Positions 1 to 11,205 of a DNA stretch of 64,000 bases are shown piece by piece. The notes below the pieces were generated by a model. It was not told the origin of the DNA, searched no databases, and was given only the letters and a program-made list of their open reading frames with translations. The translations under genes and the position numbers were made by a program. How positions within the stretch are numbered: position 1 is the stretch's first letter; each line of letters starts with the position of its first letter. Source of the stretch: Capra hircus (Eukaryota; Chordata; Mammalia; Artiodactyla; Bovidae); assembly GCF_001704415.2 (NCBI RefSeq), contig NC_030823.1:77748458-77812457 (forward strand), written 5' to 3'.

Positions 1-517
1 CCCCTCCAAGACAGAAAACCAAACCCTCCCGTGGATCTTCCCTCCCCTTCAGTCCCCCCCGCTCTTCTTAGCAGCAGCAGATTTGTAGCGTCATCTGCTG
101 TCTCCTCAGTATCCCTTCACGTCCCACCCACTCCTCACTCCCTGAAAACCCCTTCTCCCCAAACCACCCCCACTGCAAGTGACCTCCTCAGCCTCATGGA
201 CACACTCCAGGCCACGTCGTGCTTGGCCTTCCCTTGAAATGACCCCAAGGCCCCCTCCCCTGTGTCAGCACAGGGGCAAACCCACAAAGGCATCCGGGGT
301 GTTGGCTTCAGGCACGGATGGCCACCGCCCCTCCACCCTCTACCCCCAGAAGGTCTTCCATCTGAGAATCTGGGAGTCCAGGCTTCCCGGCAGCTTGTGT
401 CTCTCCCCAGGCGAGGTGATTGCTTCTGTTCTGAGAATTATTCCAAGTAAATCATGGTCAGGCCTCTGATGATAGGAGCAGAGGGAGGAGAGGTTTTGCA
501 GCTGGGAAGGGAAGTGA

Positions 518-812
518 CAGTCATGTCTGATGTCTTGCGACCCTGTGGAATATGCAGTCCATGGAATTCTCCAGGCCAGAACACTGGAGTGGGTAGCCGC
601 TCCCTTCTCCAGGGGATCTTCCCAACCCAGGGGTCGAACCCAGGTCTTCCCTATTGCAGGTGGATTCTTTACCAGCTGAGCCACAAGGAAAGCCCAAGAA
701 TACTGCAGTGGGTAGCCTGTCCCTTCTCCAGCAGATCTTCCCAACCCGGGAATCGAACCAGGGTCTCCTGCATTGCAGGCAGATTCTTCACCAATTGAGC
801 TATCAGGGCTCT
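518..812 (-). repeat. Bov-A2-type SINE (two tandem arms)
   Basis: In reverse orientation there are two successive arms, each with the signature 'ttctccag...gatcttcccaac' and a 'gaacc...gggtctcc'-like segment. The arms end near 690 and 812. The long minus-strand frame over 340-879 is an artefact of this element. Confidence 0.85.
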
Positions 813-2342
813 GGAAATGTGCCTCCCCAGGTCCTCCTCTCCCCCCACCCCTCACTCTAAATTTTAAGGTGGCTCCCACCTACCTATTTATGTAAGAAAA
901 GGAAAAGGTGATCAACCTCACTGTAACTCAGGAAACGGGAGATAAAATAGGAATATTTTAACCTTTGGAAGGGTTTTTTGAACAGAACTGCGTGGTCTAA
1001 CTGCATCACAAGCCAACACATCTTTGTTCAATTAAAAATTTTAGAACCATGAGTAACCATCTAGATTTGTCTCCAGACACAAATGACTCAGATCAGAGTT
1101 TGTAGAATATGAGATCTTTTTTTTTTTTCCATAAAAAGAAACAGTGCAATATCCTGGCTACCAGAAATCAGGGAGCTGGAGCTGGAGCTGGACCCTGTGT
1201 CCTCCTCAGCCTCATTCTCCCTTCCCAAATGTTAGACTTTCTCCAGGACTGGTCCCAGCTCCGTACTTTTCTCACGCTAAACCTCTCCTGAGGCGTCTTC
1301 ATTGCGACCACACTCAGGACTCACAGGTCGTCATCTCTAGCCCTGGTCGCTCTCTCGAGCTCCAGGTAGACAGCCGTCTGCTCGACGTCTCCACTGCGTG
1401 TCTGCAAGGCTCATCCAGCTGGCCCTCTTCCAGGTTTTCCTCTGTTGGGAAATGACGCCACCCCTCACCCAGTTCTGTGAACCAGGAACTTTGTCCCGTC
1501 CTGACAGCCTCACACCCTAACTGTGTGCTGGGTCTGCCACTTCTTTCCATGTTCAGCACCATCACCGTCGCCACCGCCTCGCTAGGAACTCAAGGCTGAA
1601 CAAAACCGGAACTTATTCCTGTTTCCATGGTGTTTGCCGTCTATACATCACAAAATAAAACAAGTCATAGGAAGAAACATATCATCTCAGTCAGGTTCAA
1701 CTGGGATCACTGGATCAGTGGCATGAGGGAAAGGAATGCTGCCTGGGGAGAAGGCAGCGGGGCGCCCCCCCCCCCCGACCCCCCGTTCAGCCCCAGTGCC
1801 TCCAGGGAGTGATCACTGGGCTGAAAGGTGAAGGAAAAGTACCAGGGTTCACAGTGGTTTAAATGTTGCTTTAACAAAACTTGGATTAAAGAGTTAAATA
1901 TTAATCAAATCATGAAAAACTCATGTGTATTTATCCCTTCTTTGAAAGAATGATCATTTCCAAGATTTGGCAAAAAAAAAAAAAAAAAATTCTTTTTAAA
2001 TCACAAAAGATAATAGATTCCAGTCCAAGAGGATAGACATTTGAAATACACAAAAACAACGAAAGTGAAAAGAAATTGGGAAAATGTGTCTTGAATACTG
2101 TATGAGAGATCCTACTTAATGAAACCCCTTGTGCAGAAGGTAGTTCCGCATCATACGTGGTAAGCCATTTGACCTTGTGGGCACGTCTGCATAGTCCACC
2201 GGGACAGACCTGTTTTTCTGTTCACAGAATCCTCCAAAACATAGGTGCACACGCCTGCGTGTGTACATACACCTAGAAACGATCTGGAAGGGTAGACTTT
2301 CAAAAGTTTTATGAAGTTTGAACTAAACCATCTTAGTCTCTA
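813..2342. other. Intergenic, no gene seen
   Basis: Mixed unique sequence with short homopolymers: T-run near 1119, C-run near 1767 and A-run near 1973. No recognised repeat or gene. The short open frames have no recognisable domains. Confidence 0.5.
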
Positions 2343-2354
2343 ATGTTAAAAGGC

Positions 2355-2574
2355 TTCCCATGTGGCGCAAGTGTTAAAAAAAACCACCTGACAATGCAGG
2401 AGACGTAAGAGACGTGGGTTCGCTCCCAGGGTCGGGAAGATCCCCTGGAGGAGGGCAAGGGAACCCACTCCAGTATCCTCGCCTGGAGCATCCTATGGAC
2501 AGAGGAGCCTGGCAGGCCGCAGTCCATGGGTCTCGAAGTCAGACACAACGGAACGACTGAGCACACACATGCTG
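2355..2574 (+). repeat. Bov-tA SINE with target-site duplication
   Basis: Forward tRNA-derived head (CTTCCCATGTGGCGCAAGTG, then the box-B-like GGGTTCGCTCCC) followed by the Bov-A body. It is flanked by a perfect 12-bp direct repeat ATGTTAAAAGGC at 2343-2354 and 2575-2586, the target-site duplication. Confidence 0.92.
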
Positions 2575-3269
2575 ATGTTAAAAGGCACAATTAGACATTT
2601 GCCGTGAGACAAATAGAAAAGTACCGTCCCGCGTATATAGAGGTGCCGCTGTGTGGCCGGGGGTGTGCCTGGCGCTCGAGCTGCTCTAACACAGAGAGCT
2701 TCCCCAGGGCTGTTTTTGGGCACTGACTTTGCTTTTCTGTTATTACTAACACAAATATTTAAGCTTATTTCTACATCTTAGAGTAAAAGGAAGATAAACG
2801 TGTTTAGAAAATGGTTAAAAATTACCTCAAACGGAAGGCTCTGGGCATATTTTATCAAACCTATTTTGCTACAGTTCTGTGCTGTCTTGTCCTGAGATGA
2901 AATGTGCCATGTTCTAGAACGGAGACAAGGTGCCCCCACCACGGGGAAGCTGGGAAAGCGGGCACATCCTCACTCCGTCGCTTTCCCCTTTGATCCCATC
3001 AACATCAAATCCCGAAGATCAAACCCCTCCTCACGGGGTCTTCACAATGGCTTGTTCTGATGAGCTCCAGTCCACTGGATTTGTTAGAATTCTCAGACAG
3101 CTGAGCCTCCTAGAAAGTGTTTAATCTGCTATATTCTCGAGCCTATTTTGTACCCACTGCAGTGCTAAAACACATAGGAACTAGTGTTGCTTTTTACTAA
3201 AGAACCTGTCATAAGATGTACAAAGGAGAAAACAGAATTTTTAAACAGCATTTAAAGGTTAATCTGGTG

Positions 3270-3385
3270 ATATTTTTGGCTGTGCCCTGCAGCATGTGGG
3301 ATCTTAGTTGCCTGACCAGCGATCAAACCCATGCCCCCGCATTTGGAGCTCAGAGTCTTAACCACTGGACTTTCAGGGAAGTCCC
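3270..3385 (-). repeat. CHR-2-type SINE fragment
   Basis: Reverse orientation: GCAGCATGTGGGATCTTAG, GATCAAACCCATGCC, then CTTAACCACTGGACTTTCAG and GGAAGTCCC. This is the cetartiodactyl tRNA-derived SINE signature. Confidence 0.85.
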
Positions 3386-3390
3386 TGGAC

Positions 3391-4214
3391 TGGTGATATT
3401 TTAAAATTAATTTCATTAAAGGAAAACCAACCCAATATGCCACTGTTCTTTAGTGCCTAAAACAGCTTTAGCTGTTAGTTTTGAGGTCACCAGTGTGTTA
3501 TTAATAAAAATCCTAATGTTGTATGCTCACCTACGTCAGACAGTTTTTTTAAGTGGTTGTAGTTAGGTTTAATGATTATTTGGTTTGCATGCTACCAGAA
3601 GCCAAAAGGAGCTCAAAGGAGAAGATGACTGTCCTTGCTCTAAAACATTTAAACTATACTAAATAATTACACGAAATAACAGAACATAGGCAGAATCTTA
3701 GAATTATAAGTAAGAAACAGTGTGATGGCATATGAGGGGTAGACCCTCTAACGGCACCTTGAAAAATTAGCAAGACTTTTGACAGACAAAGGAGGGGATC
3801 TCCCAGACACCCAGAGCTAAATAACATCCATGGGAAAATCAATAAAGTCCACGACCGTGTTGACATTTCCGTTCTCAACTGAATGGTCACTTCAGGAACC
3901 TGAAGACTGTTTCTCTTGCTTTGAGTTGTTAATCTAAGGTTGTTCTTTGCAGCAGGACTATTTTTATTTCCAGAAGCATCACCTCCTTACCAGAGATCAG
4001 TCACTGTCACTGAATTAGAGCCTAACAACTTCACACAGGACCAGCCCCACGTGAGCTGAACGTCTGCGGAGCATTGGAAAGCCTGCACATTCCCAGAAAT
4101 TGAGGAATGTAGAGAATCTAATCGATCCCCCTGAGGCTGAAGGAGGATTTCACCTTCCGTGTAAAGGTGCTAGAGGAGGTGAATGGGACTCTCACTGAAC
4201 CTGGTTCAAGTTCA
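3391..4214. other. Intergenic, no gene seen
   Basis: AT-rich unique sequence. The minus-strand open frame at 3654-3890 has no recognised domain. No repeat is identified. Confidence 0.45.
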
Positions 4215-4308
4215 TCACCCCTTCAGAAATGGTCATCAACTCTTCTTAATACAACAGGCTCAATCAGTGCCTGACACATAGGAGGTGCTCAATAATTACT
4301 AACTAAAT
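4215..4308 (+). repeat. MIR SINE 3' fragment
   Basis: CAGTGCCTGACACATAGGAG followed by GTGCTCAATAATTACT is the conserved 3' part of an ancient MIR in forward orientation. The left boundary is uncertain. Confidence 0.65.
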
Positions 4309-4489
4309 GACGGGCTTTTTTTTTTTTTTTGGCCTGACTCACCCATATTGTCATAAAAGTTGTTCAAATATTGTAGCAAATTATCTGCTGTGAGCACTCA
4401 ATTCTCTGTTTATTTCGGTGTCTTTTATGTCCAATGCACAGATAGTTCCTGCACCTCTTCCGTCTGCAGAATGCTTTTCCTGAAATATC

Positions 4490-4790
4490 TTATTTGGCTC
4501 TCACAGCAATAGAGGGGTGAGCAGGGCAAGCGTCATTTTTCCTTTGGTTCTCTTATTTTGCTGTGCCCCACAGCTTGTAGGATCTTAATTCCTGACCAGG
4601 GGTGGAACCTTCGCCACCTCCAGTGGAAGCGCTGAGTCCTAACCTGGACCCCCCAGGGAAGCCCACCACTACTCCTATTTTACAGATGGAGCTACTGACA
4701 TTCACAAAAGTCAGGAGACTCGTCCACAGTCGGAAAACTAAACTTGGCTTTGAGGCAGATTTGGCCTCAGTCCACTTTCCACAACATCCC
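4490..4790 (-). repeat. MIR fragment interrupted by a CHR-2 SINE
   Basis: TCCTATTTTACAGATGGAGC at about 4672, followed by a diverged 'gtccacagtcggaaaactaa' segment, is reverse MIR. It is split by a reverse CHR-2 SINE at about 4555-4663 (ACAGCTTGTAGGATCTTAAT ... AGTCCTAACCTGGA). The SINE therefore inserted into an older MIR. Confidence 0.65.
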
Positions 4791-5039
4791 ACGGCCCCGG
4801 CACACGAGTCCCATTTTCTCACAAGTCTGGATTAATGCTCCCATCGACCGATCAACATGGCTTGATGTATACAACCACTGATTTTCACTCTTTACATGTA
4901 TTATTCCATCTACCCACCTATCTGGCAAAACGAGTGTATATAAGTAAAGTATAATAGCAGTTGCTTTTAATTTTCAAATGTAAAAACAAAACCTTTTTGT
5001 AGAAAATTCTAATGAGAAAGCATCAGTTCAAGCTTACAA

Positions 5040-5210
5040 ATTACTGTATATGAAACAGGTAAAAGGATTGACTGCATAGCACAGAAAATAATACCCATTA
5101 TCTTGTAAAAACCTATAATGGAATATAATCTGCAAAAATACTGAATCACTGTGCTGTGCACCTGAAGTGAACGCAGTGTTATAAATCACTGTACTTCAAT
5201 TAAAAACTAA
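5040..5210 (+). repeat. L1 3' UTR fragment
   Basis: GACTGCATAGCACAG, ATGGAATATAATCTGC and the terminal TGTACTTCAATTAAAAA follow the L1 3' end pattern in forward orientation. Confidence 0.7.
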
Positions 5211-7639
5211 GGTTAATACTATGGTAATGTTCATGAATATATTACAAAACAGGTAGATAAAATCTCTAGCCAAATACCTTAGGATTCTTCAGAAATCACT
5301 TCTAATCATTGCTCGATGACTTATTTCCATGCATAAAGGGTGTGCAGTGTTAATTGTATTGATGACATAAAATGCTCTCGAGTTTCCTTTGGCCAATGAG
5401 CTGCGAACTAGGATCCTGACTTTCCTTTTGCAGATCTAAACAATAATCTGATGGTTAGCTCATTACAGGAAAGGTGGTGGTGTATGACAACAGTCCATCT
5501 ATTCTGGGGCTTTAGGGTTCCTACAGACCCTCCATGATTTGTTTATGATGTAGAGATGATTGACTCTGCCAGTTACTAATAAATGGTAAATAAAAAAGTA
5601 ACCTGTGATATTAAAGTACGACATTAGCTACATTGTGATTAAATTACAGTAACACCGCCAGCTATAAACCTTTATAGAATCTTCTCAACCATGCAGCAAT
5701 TCTCCTAACTATACTATTATGTAGAGCACAAATATTTCTCTGTAAGTCCAAAGCAATACATCAGGGAAGCGTTTACTGCCGAAGCTAGATTGAGAGTAAA
5801 TGCATCTTGGGTTGCTATGAATAAAAGCTCTAGCTTCTCATTACTTTATGACAAGACACAGAAATTCACTTTACTTTTCATTTAAGCTTTTCGGCTTCCG
5901 TTTATAGATGTATGCCTTCACGCTTTTATTCCTTCCTTGCTTCAGCCGTACGTAATAAATGATTATAAATTTTCACATTTGACCACCTCTCTGCTGGCCT
6001 CATGCTTAATGCACAAAGTTAGAAAGCTGCAGGTAAAATTTCACAAACACTTTTATTTATGATGTTGTCCTTGGTAACGGAAATTTCAATGTACTGAAAT
6101 GAAAAGTATGATTAAGGGGATACGGCGTCCTGACAAGGATAGTAGAGGGCAGCCTTCTATTTCCTCCTGAAAATATATAATACTTTTTTGACATCAATTT
6201 CATAGAGAATAGACATGGGTTAGTCATGGAAAAAAACCATCAGAAACATGGTCTCTAACTTAGGTATTTTTGAATTTTCACTTTTATAACATATTAGAAA
6301 GGTCTTGTCGGCACTCTTGAGCTTGTGACTCGAAAAATATCTCATCTCAATTAAAATTTAATATCAAGGACTGGACAGAAATTGAGGACAAATATAGTTA
6401 GGAATGAAAGAATCTTTTTTTTCTGGAAAACGACATAAATGGAAAAGCACCGGTTTGTCCTAAGTGCTTTCATTATTGCAAGAGCTGATTTCATTATTTT
6501 AGACCTCCATGTGATGGAAAAGCGGAGTCGAGAAAAATTAGAAAGGTCAGAAACATTCATAAATAAACACGGGTAGCTTCTTGCGTATTTCCCCCAGATC
6601 ACCATGGAGCAAACAAAATGCAATGAAGCCTAAATATTATAATAACAAGTGCCTCTGAGTGCTTGAGGCTGAGTTTCCCTTTTCTTATAATTAAAAAGAA
6701 ATGAAATGATTGGTTGAATTTCCCTTAGAAAAGCCATTGCTCAAATAAAAGTACAGTTTCTGTGCCTGCAGATTAGAATTGCTTGAGTCATGCTGGTTTC
6801 CCGCACAAGTCTTGTTCCGGTCCCCAACCAGTTAATAAAATGTGTTATCAGATTTGAGTCCAAGGATTATTATAACTCCTTTAGCCTTGTACTGCCACCA
6901 CAGGCCGTGAGAGCTATTTCCTACTCAGTGAAGGAAGATGGAACATCTTGATTTCAAATCTCTGGAAATAAGATACTGTAGAAATTTAAATATATATCCG
7001 CCCCCCTCCCTGTGATTTCCTACCTATGGAAATAAGGTACTGGAAACGTACTTTGAGTAGCTGCAGATTTAGCCAGGGATGTGGCCAGTCCGGGCATTGC
7101 CAATTACCGTTAGGATACTCCATGTCCCTACTGACTTTCCACTTCGTGGGGGGCACCACGCCACGCTCGGGGAGTGAGGACAGACACACAGAAAGCATGA
7201 AGCGTCACTCCTGTGGTCCAGGAGCTTATCGCCGGGCGAGGAAGATCAGACTTGCACACAAAGACCTAAAATTACAAGTCAGCAAATAATCAGAGCCATA
7301 TGAGCAGAGAGGTCAATTCTACCAAATTACATCGCGCGGGAAGGGCCGAGTGTAACTGCTGTCTGGTGGCTGCGGGCAGTTTGGGTGGTCCATGCGTCGG
7401 TCTCAGTTCACGGCTCGGGCAGAGGTCAGTACATGCAGTCGATGTGAGAGCTGCCAGTTAAGGAGCAGGAGCTGAAGAGCCTGCAGCGTCCTTGGAGAGA
7501 CCGAGAAGGGGCGAGGGAGGGGCAGGGCCAGGGCTGGGCCCGGGCGGGGAGATGACCGGCGCCCGCAGCACCAGATGCCCAGTGATGCTCGCGTTGCGAC
7601 ACAGGACGTGTTGAAAGATCCCGAAAGAGACCTTGTGGG
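5211..7639. other. Repeat-poor AT-rich intergenic block
   Basis: About 2.4 kb with no SINE or LINE that I recognise, a contrast with the repeat-dense flanks. Open frames are short and featureless. G-runs at 7505-7550 could form a G-quadruplex. Some of it may be conserved noncoding DNA. Confidence 0.45.
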
Positions 7640-8570
7640 TTTCCCATTAATGAAAATCAGAGAATGTTTCAGGCGGGGCAGTTACATTTTTAGGAAACTA
7701 TTCCGCTAATGTGCGGGCTGAAAAAGCGCTCGGCCTGCGCAGTGTTTCAACAGTGTCACAGCTTTCTTCAAGAACCGTTCCTACAAATATTTCCTGACAG
7801 CTTCCATTCGTTGCTTAGTTGTTGCAGAACCCTGAAAATCTATTATGTCTCATGTCAGTTATAAGAATAACACCACAAATTATAACCAAAACAAAATTAC
7901 CCGGTAATTATCATTTAGATGTCCACTCGAATCCTTTTCAGAGTGACTGTTACTTTCGTCTGCCATCACGAGCCAGACAGCTTAATGCCGGGCATGCTGG
8001 AGGGGTTTATTTCAATCTCTCCCCTTCATCACGTGCTACAATAATATCTGAAATCTGCCTTTCTGAGCACTCGGCGAGAGCCCTAATCTCAAGAGCACTT
8101 CTAAATACATACAATACTTACAGCCTTAACAGCCTTAAGTTTGACCAAAATAGGCATAGTAAACATGTGGTGTCAATTACGGGAGAAAACCGAAGAAAGG
8201 TCAGAAGAACAAGAACAGAGCTCACGCTTTCTTTTAACTTGTTAATGTCTCTGACCCTTTTGTACAAAAATCACTTTAATCAACCGTCTATACATTTCAT
8301 TGTGGGCGCACCATTTAACAGCCTGTAAAACACGTTTGGCCGTCAATTACACACATCAGGTTGAGATGCTGCAGGACTGGGGGTCATTTACACTCTCAAT
8401 TAAATCGGAGGGAGCTTGAGGGGACGGACCCACATGCCTCACAAGCCTTCCCCTCTCCACCCTACTCGGGCTTTCTGAAGCTGTGAGAGATGAGGAAGCT
8501 TAATTAAACGTATCCAAGCTCTGTTTCCATCGTAGGACCTGAAAAGCCATGACCTCAGGTATATTGAGTT
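7640..8570. promoter_or_regulatory. Candidate conserved noncoding element
   Basis: A repeat-free block with several homeodomain-like cores: GGTAATTATCATTT (about 7902), GTCAATTACACAC (8342) and TTAATTAAAC (about 8501). A 169-codon open frame (7819-8328, plus) shows no domain or codon pattern I recognise. I read it as chance openness in sequence that may be constrained for other reasons. Confidence 0.4.
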
Positions 8571-8671
8571 TCAAGTCTCAGAGTGTCCCCTCTCTCGCTG
8601 TGCTCACACAGTAACAGGTACACCATGCGTGCACACACAGATTTCAGCCAAATTTGGGAAACAGGGCTTCT

Positions 8672-9080
8672 TCATTTTAAGATTCTTATTGGAGTATGGC
8701 TGATTTACAGCGTGTCAGCTTCAGGTGTGCAGTGATGCGAGTCAGTCACACATACACACAGAGCTACTCTTCTTTAGATTCTTTTCCCACGTAGGTCGTT
8801 ACGGAGTATTGCGTGGCGTTCCCCATGCTATACGACAGGTCTTTGTTGTTTACCGTACGCATAGCCGCATATGCGTGCCAATCCCGATCGCTCCATTTAT
8901 CCCTCCATCCCCTCCCCCCCCACAGTAGCCATGTTTGTTTTCCATATGTGTGAGTCTGTTTTTGTTCTGTGCATATCGGTAAGCTCGCTTGCCCCTTGTT
9001 CTTAGACTCTGCATCTGTGCGGTGTCATACGGTCTTTGTCTTTCTGTATCTGACTCACTCCACTCAGCACGGTTTGCTCT
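8672..9080 (-). repeat. L1 3' UTR fragment
   Basis: Reverse orientation: ATTGGAGTATGGCTGATTTA, GCTTCAGGTGTGCAGTGA, AGATTCTTTTCCCACGTAGG and CCCATGCTATACGACAGGTC follow the L1 3' end. It is unusually CpG-rich inside (about 8853-8893) compared with related copies. Confidence 0.75.
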
Positions 9081-9682
9081 GAGCCTCCTCTGAAGCTCGA
9101 GACAGCCATCCAAGGCCAAGTCTGCCGTCGACGTGGGCCCATCCTGCTGCTGTAAGCTACGGGCCCGTGCGTTTAAGCGTCCTGCCTGCAGTCGCGATGA
9201 TGTACCAGAGTCTATAGCACTGCTCACGTCCTGGGTCGTGTATGAAAGCTGATGGAACTGCAGTTTAAAATAAGACGAGATTCTCAATCGGGTGCTCTTG
9301 AATGCATGTGGCCGCAGACCCAGTTCAACAACACAAGCTACTCTAAAACCCTCGTAGAGGAGGAAAATATCTGGTGTCCAGCAGTGTGCTAAGAGGCGTG
9401 TTAAATGGTGTTCCATATGCCTCTGAAGAGAGGCTAGGGCTCCAGAGCAGACATATGTTTCTCTGTAAGTATTTAATTTCCTGGATTCTTCTCTACCTTT
9501 CCTTCCTTCCAGCCTCATATTCTCAGATAAGAGGACACCCAGCCACTGGATTTCAAAGGCTTTAAAAGACCACTCCTAGAAACATTCATTCATCCCACAA
9601 AAGTTTATTGAGTACTGCTGTGTGTGAAACATTTTGCTAAATGTGGGTTTCAGGTGTTACTAACAATTTTGAACATATTCTG

Positions 9683-9898
9683 GATGCCTCAGACAGTAAA
9701 GAATCTGCCTGCAATGCAGGAGATCCGGGTTCAATCCCTAGGTCGGGAAGATCCCCTGGAGAAGGAAATGGCTACCCACTCCAGGATTCTTGCCTGGAGA
9801 ATGCCATGGACAGAGGAGCCTGGAGGGCTGTAGTCTGTGGGGTCACAACAGTTGGACACAAGCGAGCGACTAACACTTTCACTTTTCACTTTCACCAT
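9683..9898 (+). repeat. Bov-tA SINE
   Basis: AGTAAAGAATCTGCCTGCAA, GGTTCAATCCCTAGGTCGG, CTGGAGAAGGAAATGGC and the tail ACTTTCACTTTTCACTTTCA define a forward Bov-tA. The 69- and 105-codon frames here are element-derived. Confidence 0.9.
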
Positions 9899-10551
9899 GT
9901 GTTGGAGTCAAATTCACCTTTATCTGATGTAGTACCAAATCCCCAAACAACTCCCTGACTGAAGGATTGAACAGTCCTAGGAATTAGGGGAAAACAGCGG
10001 CCAGTGAGGGGCAGCTGTCCAGTCTCCAGCTCGGCGGGAGGTGGGAGCACGAGAGTGGTTTTTGATTCTCACTAGTACCTTAAGATGCCGTGGTTTGCCT
10101 GAGCACAGAACATTAAGAATGTTTGCTCACATTAAGAATGTTCTGAAAGGTCTGCTGCATGTGAGGAGCCCTGATCTTAGCTGATGCCTTCTGAGTGTCA
10201 GGGCGGACTCGGGGCCTTCTGGGCTCTTCCCTCCGCGTGCTGCTGCTTATAGTCGATAGTGATGTGTAATGAGGGAAGGAGAGAAAACATACAGGACATC
10301 TGTCTCAATATCACACTATTTTCAGACTTCAGTGCCTTTGGTTTTCCAACTGAAAGCATCTTTCTTCCTCATGCTAGTTTTGGAGACAGTTTTGAGCATA
10401 CCAAACTAATGAATAAACCGTTTATTGGAAGATGGTGTAGATGGATTGGAAACACTGTTATTCCTCTAAAGGTCTAATTCTGTCTATACCACGGAAGCAA
10501 GTGTCCATGTGGACCAATTTTCTATTTTAAATGGGTGTTCTTTTAATTATT
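9899..10551. other. Intergenic, no gene seen
   Basis: Unique sequence with a small compound repeat at 10107-10144. The 72-codon frame at 10259-10477 has no recognised features. Confidence 0.45.
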
Positions 10552-10712
10552 CATTTTATTTGATTGCCCTGGGTCTTAGTTGAGGTCTTAGTTGAGTAAA
10601 CTCTTGGTTGCAGCATGTGGGATCTATTAGTAATTCCCAAACCAGGGGTTGAACCTGGGTCCCCTGCATTGGGAGTTCAGAGTCTTAGCCACTGGACCAC
10701 CAGTGAAGTCCC
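10552..10712 (-). repeat. CHR-2-type SINE
   Basis: Reverse orientation: GGTTGCAGCATGTGGGATCT, GGGTTGAACCTGGGTCCCC, AGAGTCTTAGCCACTGGACC. Confidence 0.85.
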
Positions 10713-10937
10713 AGTTTTAAGGAAGTTTTTAAAAAAAATACTTTTCTGTTATACACCCAATAGTTAAGTGTTTTTTTTTAAATGACTAACCCTAGTCTCT
10801 TAGCCATACCCTCATGAGCTGAAAACATGTCCGGGCATTCCCAGAATCACTGACGCAAATGAAGGAAGATCGCTGGTGAGAAAACTAACATGTCTGACAT
10901 CCAGTTTAATCCCAATTATTTTCTGATGCTCAACATA

Positions 10938-11205
10938 GTTGTCGTTCAGTCGCTAAATCGTGTTTGACTCTTTACCACCCCACGGACTGGACTGTGGCAC
11001 CCCAGGCCTCCCTGTCCCTCACTGTCTCCCAGAGTTTGCTCTCACTCATGTCCACTGAGTCAGTGATGCCATCCAACCATCTCATCCTCTGTTGCTCCCT
11101 TCTCCTCCTGTCCTCAATCTTTCCAGCATCAGGGCCTTTTTCAACGAACTGGCTCTTCGAACCAGATGGCCAAAGTATTGGAGCTTCAGCATCAGCACAG
11201 TTAAG
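10938..11205 (-). mobile_element. BovB LINE 3' end
   Basis: On the minus strand the frame contains RMRWLDGITDSVDMSESKLW and DREAW, the C-terminal end of the BovB (RTE) reverse-transcriptase polyprotein, followed by the 3' tail. It is a truncated, dead copy. Confidence 0.88.

Noticed and set aside
340..879. 179-codon minus-strand frame
   Set aside because: It contains the translated Bov-A2 SINE (VAQLVKNPPA-type peptide), a common SINE artefact in ruminant predictions.
2355..2574. tRNA gene at the tRNA-like head of the Bov-tA copies
   Set aside because: The head is tRNA-derived but lacks a complete cloverleaf and is followed by the SINE body and target duplication. The same applies to all other copies.
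7819..8328. 169-codon plus-strand open frame as a novel gene
   Set aside because: No domain, signal, coiled coil or splice context. AT-rich, repeat-free sequence can stay open by chance, and a regulatory role is more likely.
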